From Saururus chinensis (lineage: Eukaryota; Streptophyta; Magnoliopsida; Piperales; Saururaceae), in the NCBI GenBank assembly GCA_035235625.1, contig CP141143.1, positions 20,319,092 through 20,383,091 of the forward strand: a stretch of DNA of 64,000 nt, written 5' to 3'. This document shows, piece after piece, positions 59,881 to 64,000 of the stretch. Within the stretch, counting starts at the first letter, position 1. Every line of letters starts with the position of its first letter. The position numbers and the translations under genes were made by a program. A model generated the notes under the pieces. The model did no database searches and had not been told where the DNA came from. It worked only from the letters and a program-made list of their open reading frames with translations.

Positions 59881-62160
59881 TTTACATTTCTTTCTCCAAC
59901 TCCACAAAAGGACCTACCTCCCTCCCCCTCCTTGCTTTTTTCTACTTATTCTTTTTTGATTCATGCTGGTTGCAGGCCGAAGTCTAGCTGTCGGAGAGAT
60001 ATAGTTGCCGCTAGCAACCAGGTTGCAATGACTAACCCAATCTAGCCTGATCTAGCCACAACCATATCTAGTCGCGCTTAGCGGCCTTGGCTGCCGGTCG
60101 GATCTGGGTGTGCGACCTGTAGGTAGCGGCAAATTGGTCTCTAACAGTGCAACCAAAAAGGCAGTGCTTTGGCTGTGGACACCAATGAAGAGATGAGAAA
60201 GAGGATGAAGGAGAGAAAAAGGAGAAGAAGAGGGAGGAATAAGGGGAGGCGTGACAAAGGGGAGTTGAAGTTGAGGGCGGGTCAATCTGGCCATGTCACG
60301 ATGTGGGGGTTGAGCACGTGCTTCTGAAGAAGAAGAAGAGAGGAAGGCACAAGAGTAGAGCAAGGTTACAAAATATTCTTTAGATGTGGGGATAGGGGGA
60401 GATTTTAGTAGATGTGATTATAGTAAATAAGAAATAAGGGTTAAAGGAGTTTAATAGGGTGCAAATAACCATATTCTTTTAAAAAAGTCAAATATTTAAG
60501 CTATGAACACATATGTACCCCACAAAATTCTTACATCCTTCCAAATCTCACACTTATACCCCGCATCTAAAATATATGAATTGCATATTTGTTTGCTCCT
60601 TACAACACAAATCACCCTCCTATAGCCGAATACAAGCTCATCACTCTCGACCTCAATTCTAGCCGTAAGTGGCCACCATGATATTCTTTACAATCTGATA
60701 TCAACTTTGACATGACCCGAGCTTTGAGTAGAGTCCAAAGACTATCAACACCATTGGAGTGCACCTAAACTCGAGCTATGACAAGACAATAAAAATCTTC
60801 TGCAAGGGATAAAGAATTAAAAATATAACTTGAACAACCTTCCTACTAAGCTTTTATTGAATCAAAATAACTTGAGTTTCACCCAAAGGTATTCATATGC
60901 AACTACAATTTAACTACTTAAACTTCTCATAAGAAAATTAATTAATCTACTCCCAATTCCCTACTCATCCCTGTGAAAAGAAACTTTATCCTTTCTTGAC
61001 ATTCCTATGTATCCAAATCAGTAAATAAACCTGTGCGCAAAATATACCCGGTGGAATGGACATTCCACTCGTGAGCCAAAGCTCTGTGATTATACTTCAA
61101 ATAGAATATGTCTTGTAATTTAGCATTCATCATCATACAATGACAAAGATTCAATATTCAAGCTCAACATGATATATCTAAATATAAACATCATATATGC
61201 ATGACAATTTAACTTAACATTCACATGATCATTCCTCATGTCATACTTTTACATAATCACCATATGCATCGTATCTCGTAGTATACACACAACTCATTCC
61301 CTATATCACCTAGAGAATTAGCTATGTAATCCGTGAATTGCGCCGGTGGAAATGTGCCGTGGGTGGTCATCTACGTGTACTCGGTATGACCTATAAAAAT
61401 CGGGAGGGAATTGCCAAAGGCTGGGGTCCACCCTCATCAATACGTGGCACCTGGGTAAAATTATTATCTTGCTCATGAAGTTAAGGCACTACACACTGAC
61501 CTTAACTCCCCTTGTTCAACCTCTCACTCATAGGTTGGTTCTTAATCCCTGCTCTACCATTTATGCAAGATGTTCCTCTCACATGCCCATAAAAGATGAA
61601 AATAGTGATTTGATAGCCCCTAAAGCCCATGATATGCCTCATTGATCAAGCTGATAGATAGCAACAAAAATTCTTGGCCTCAAGCAATATTAAGGCACCC
61701 ACTATTCACCAACCATAAACATTCATGCATTGATATGATTACGCATAAACATGAAACAAGAAAAAGGATGTATATGTGAAACACATAATTTCAATACCTA
61801 CATTAGACGAGAGTAGGTAGATAATATTATAGGAAACCTAGTTCTCTAGGATGAACCCGGAATACCTTTTCAAGTTGGCCAATAGCTTCTATGCAACCAT
61901 AACTAAAATCATTTCATACACAAGCAATAGCAAACTTCCATATATTTTAATTCAATTAGAATCATTCTAATTAAACACTTCTTGTTCCATAGTGAAATCA
62001 TCATAGGGTTGTACAAATCGAGCTCTCTGCATTTCAAGAATCTGAACCCACTATTGCAAGATATTAACAATGTATTTGAAATCAATTCTTCCCAAAATAT
62101 ATCAATTTCAATACATACAGTTCTTAAACTTTCACTTGCAGAATCCCCATTAATTCAATA
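59881..62160. other. LTR-like and intergenic DNA
   Basis: 60000-60350 is GC-richer, with a 103-codon minus-strand open frame of no known type. 61020-61560 has LTR-like blocks (AATATACCCGGTGGAATGGA, then GGGTCCACCCTCATCAATAC) similar in style to 37610-37700. No boundaries could be defined. Confidence 0.35.
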
Positions 62161-62167
62161 TATATAT

Positions 62168-62362
62168 ATGAAAAAGTTTATATAAGCCCGGGCTCATATA
62201 TACCTATATGAGCCCGGGCTCTATGGGCCATCAGATTTACATCCGGTGGCCCACAATACTCATGGGTTTCATGAGAATTATAAACCCATGAGTATTATGG
62301 GCCGCTGGATGTAAATCCGACGGTCCATAGAGCCCGGGCTCATATAAATGGGACTCATATAT
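62168..62362 (-). mobile_element. palindromic MITE, copy 2
   Basis: This is the reverse-complement relative of copy 1 at 25263-25482. Arms contain AGCCCGGGCTC, CTATGGGCC, GATTTACATCC and AACCCATGAGTATTATGGGC facing each other around a short loop near 62270. It is flanked by TA repeats on both sides, like copy 1. Confidence 0.8.
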
Positions 62363-62559
62363 ATATATATATATATAAGCTTAAAACATATATGTATATC
62401 CTGTAACGTTCCACAATTAATTCACAATTTTGCAACTAATAAATGACTGCCTATCATAGATCATTCCACTATCTCATACATAATCACCCTAGCAACACAT
62501 GAGGCAATTTATAAAATAAGACAGTTCTAAATAGAGTACATAGTGAACAATATTTATTT

Positions 62560-62829
62560 TTACAGAACATGCATACCCAATGTTGTTAGCTATGAACCTC
62601 TTGAAGTACAAGAAGACATGTCTTATGTTGAAGAACCTATTCAAATTACGGAAAGGAAGGAGCACCGATTGTGAAGAAAGAATATTACTCTAGTCAAGGT
62701 TATTTGGAAGAATCATGGAATTGAGGAAAGTACGCGGAATCGTGAAGATGTCATCAAGGAAAAATACCCTCAACTCTTTGTAATGTGAGTTGAACTTCGA
62801 GGGCAAAGTTCATTTTAAGGTGGGTGGAT
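62560..62829 (+). mobile_element. Ty3/gypsy pol 3' end and polypurine tract
   Basis: The + strand reads SYVEEPIQITERKEHRL, a stop, and RKNITLVKVIWKNHGIEEST, then EDVIKEKYPQLFV. This is the C-terminal end of a gypsy integrase. Just downstream AAGGTGGGTGGAT (about 62817-62829) looks like the polypurine tract before the 3' LTR. Upstream pol is missing. Confidence 0.75.
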
Positions 62830-63314
62830 TGTAAATCAGTGATTTTTTTAAAAATAACTTGAACCCGGTCTGAATTCAGACCCGTCGGGTGTTTAATCAA
62901 CTGGGAGGGATCAGGGGAGAGGAAATCATTCTCCCCAGCCCTAACTTCCACCGGAGGAGTTCTCTCCCAGCAGATCAACGCTCTCCATCTTCCTCTCTCC
63001 ATATCTCTCTCCCTGAGCTCCTCTCCTCCTCTCTTAGCCATCTCTTCTCTCTTCTTTCTTCTCTCCCTTCCCTCCTTGCACTCAACTCGCCCCACCTTGC
63101 CTTTCCTCTCTCAAACTAGCGGGCAGCAACATTGGGAGGATTCCAACGGGCTGAGGTGGCCGGCAACCATTTTGGAGGCAAAGATTGGGAGGCGAGAGGG
63201 CTGGGTTGCAAGGGTTAGACAAAAAGGTAAGCTTTTTGGGTGACATTTTGTATTTTTCTCCCTGATTTGAGTCCACCTTTTCCTCCCTCAAATTCGAAAT
63301 TAGCATTCACAACA
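62830..63314 (+). mobile_element. 3' LTR of the gypsy fragment
   Basis: It begins TGTAAATCAGTG directly after the polypurine tract. It contains a CT-rich leader region (62940-63110). A possible end is TTCACAACA near 63314. No target duplication was confirmed, so the right boundary is approximate. Confidence 0.5.
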
Positions 63315-63518
63315 GGCTTTTGGGCACAAAAGAATGCCCAGAACCTCGTCTCATCTATTATATTTTAGTCAATTAAATTTGTGTTTATCCTAGCCACTAA
63401 TTAGAGGTTTGGTTTGATTTAGTGTGTTAGGATTTAGAGGAGAACAATAGTTTTTGGACGTAGGCATTGGAGTAGGCCAAGGTGAGGACCCTCACATATA
63501 ACATAGCTTGTTTTTATA

Positions 63519-64000
63519 TCATGAATCGTTATGTTTGCCTTTTTGTGATATATGCATGTGAGCAGGATCTCTATTATACTTCCTTAACATTGACACATGA
63601 AACACGTTGTGGATGTTAGAAAGCTTAGGAGGCAATGCAAGACGATAAGTTATTGCTCCAATACGCTCTAAGATCTCAAAAGGACCAATGAAAAGAGGAG
63701 ACAACTTCCCCTTCATTCCAAAATGAATCACACCCTTTGCTGGAGATATCTACAGAAAAACAAAATCCCCAACTTTGAACTCCAACTCTCTATGTCGATT
63801 GTTTGCATACTTTTTCTGTTGACTCTGAGCTGTCTACAACCTCTTCCGAATAGTTTAAACAATCTCCATTAATTGTTGCACTAACTCTGGGCCAGTTAGT
63901 TATTGTTCTCCAACCTCTTCCCAACATAATGGTGACTGTCACGGTCTACCATATAGAGCTTTGAAGGGTGCCATCTCAATACTAGCTTGATAGCTGTTAT
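63519..64000 (-). pseudogene. Ty3/gypsy integrase C-terminal fragment, opposite strand
   Basis: Reading leftward from the window edge, the minus strand gives pieces of integrase (ELEFKVGDFVFL, a TAG, then ISPAKGVIHFGMKGKLSPLF, GPFEILERIGAITYRLALPP and NIHNVFHVSMLRKY). The upstream part near 63990-63900 (SYQASIEMAPFKALYGR) is also recognisable. The TAG near 63746 and other stops show it is dead. It is a second gypsy element facing the one at 62560. Confidence 0.85.

Noticed and set aside
1-64000. tRNA, rRNA or conserved snoRNA genes
   Set aside because: I looked for tRNA A/B-box patterns with cloverleaf folding and for rRNA-like blocks and saw none I could support by eye. A covariance-model scan would be decisive.

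Overview
The window is nuclear DNA of a flowering plant: spliced genes with GT-AG introns, AT-rich intergenic DNA, Stowaway-type MITEs and nested LTR retrotransposons. The GC-rich, GC3-biased LBD exon and the Stowaway-type ends lean towards a monocot, but the species cannot be named. Only two loci look intact: a LOB-domain transcription factor (30965-31945, +) and a 15-exon MSI4/FVE-type WD40 gene (49590-55794, +). Every exon junction of the latter could be placed, and three of its introns use GC donors.

1-10.3 kb is a graveyard of broken genes. Two copies of a TIM44 fragment (3756-4025 and 9226-9430, the second continuing to about 10250) lie in a segmental duplication (about 1211-4250 and 8255-9560). 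Each copy carries a Lys-coding 39-bp minisatellite, of about 45 and 11 units. Between them lies a decayed PQ-loop transporter pseudogene (4324-7120). 10.3-17.6 kb holds intergenic DNA and a decayed Ty3/gypsy gag-pol (13845-16722) with a degenerate primer-binding site, a DTG to DTS change in protease, an FVND reverse-transcriptase motif and several stops.

17.6-26.3 kb is a nested transposon complex. An outer LTR (17631-24345) was invaded by a 3.19-kb solo LTR (18172-21358, perfect 5-bp TSD GCATG) and by a 1.22-kb non-autonomous hAT element (22458-23680, 8-bp TSD) that appears to carry two exons of an ARIA-type armadillo-repeat gene. A second, inverted copy of the outer LTR follows (24897-26305), so the locus could form a long hairpin. 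A palindromic MITE at 25263-25482 has a sister at 62168-62362.

26.3-49.4 kb contains the LBD gene, MITEs, another LTR related to the outer one (from 38666), a hAT transposase pseudogene (about 44250-42380, -), a PIF/Harbinger remnant (46985-46663, -) and long TA microsatellites. After the MSI4/FVE gene come a tail-to-tail F-box pseudogene (57499-56936, -), LTR-like DNA, an unassigned GC-rich patch (59280-59700) and two Ty3/gypsy 3' fragments in opposite orientation at the right edge (62560-64000).

There is no operon-like cooperation. The biology here is two regulatory genes in a transposon-rich landscape, with gene decay, gene-fragment capture and nested insertion.
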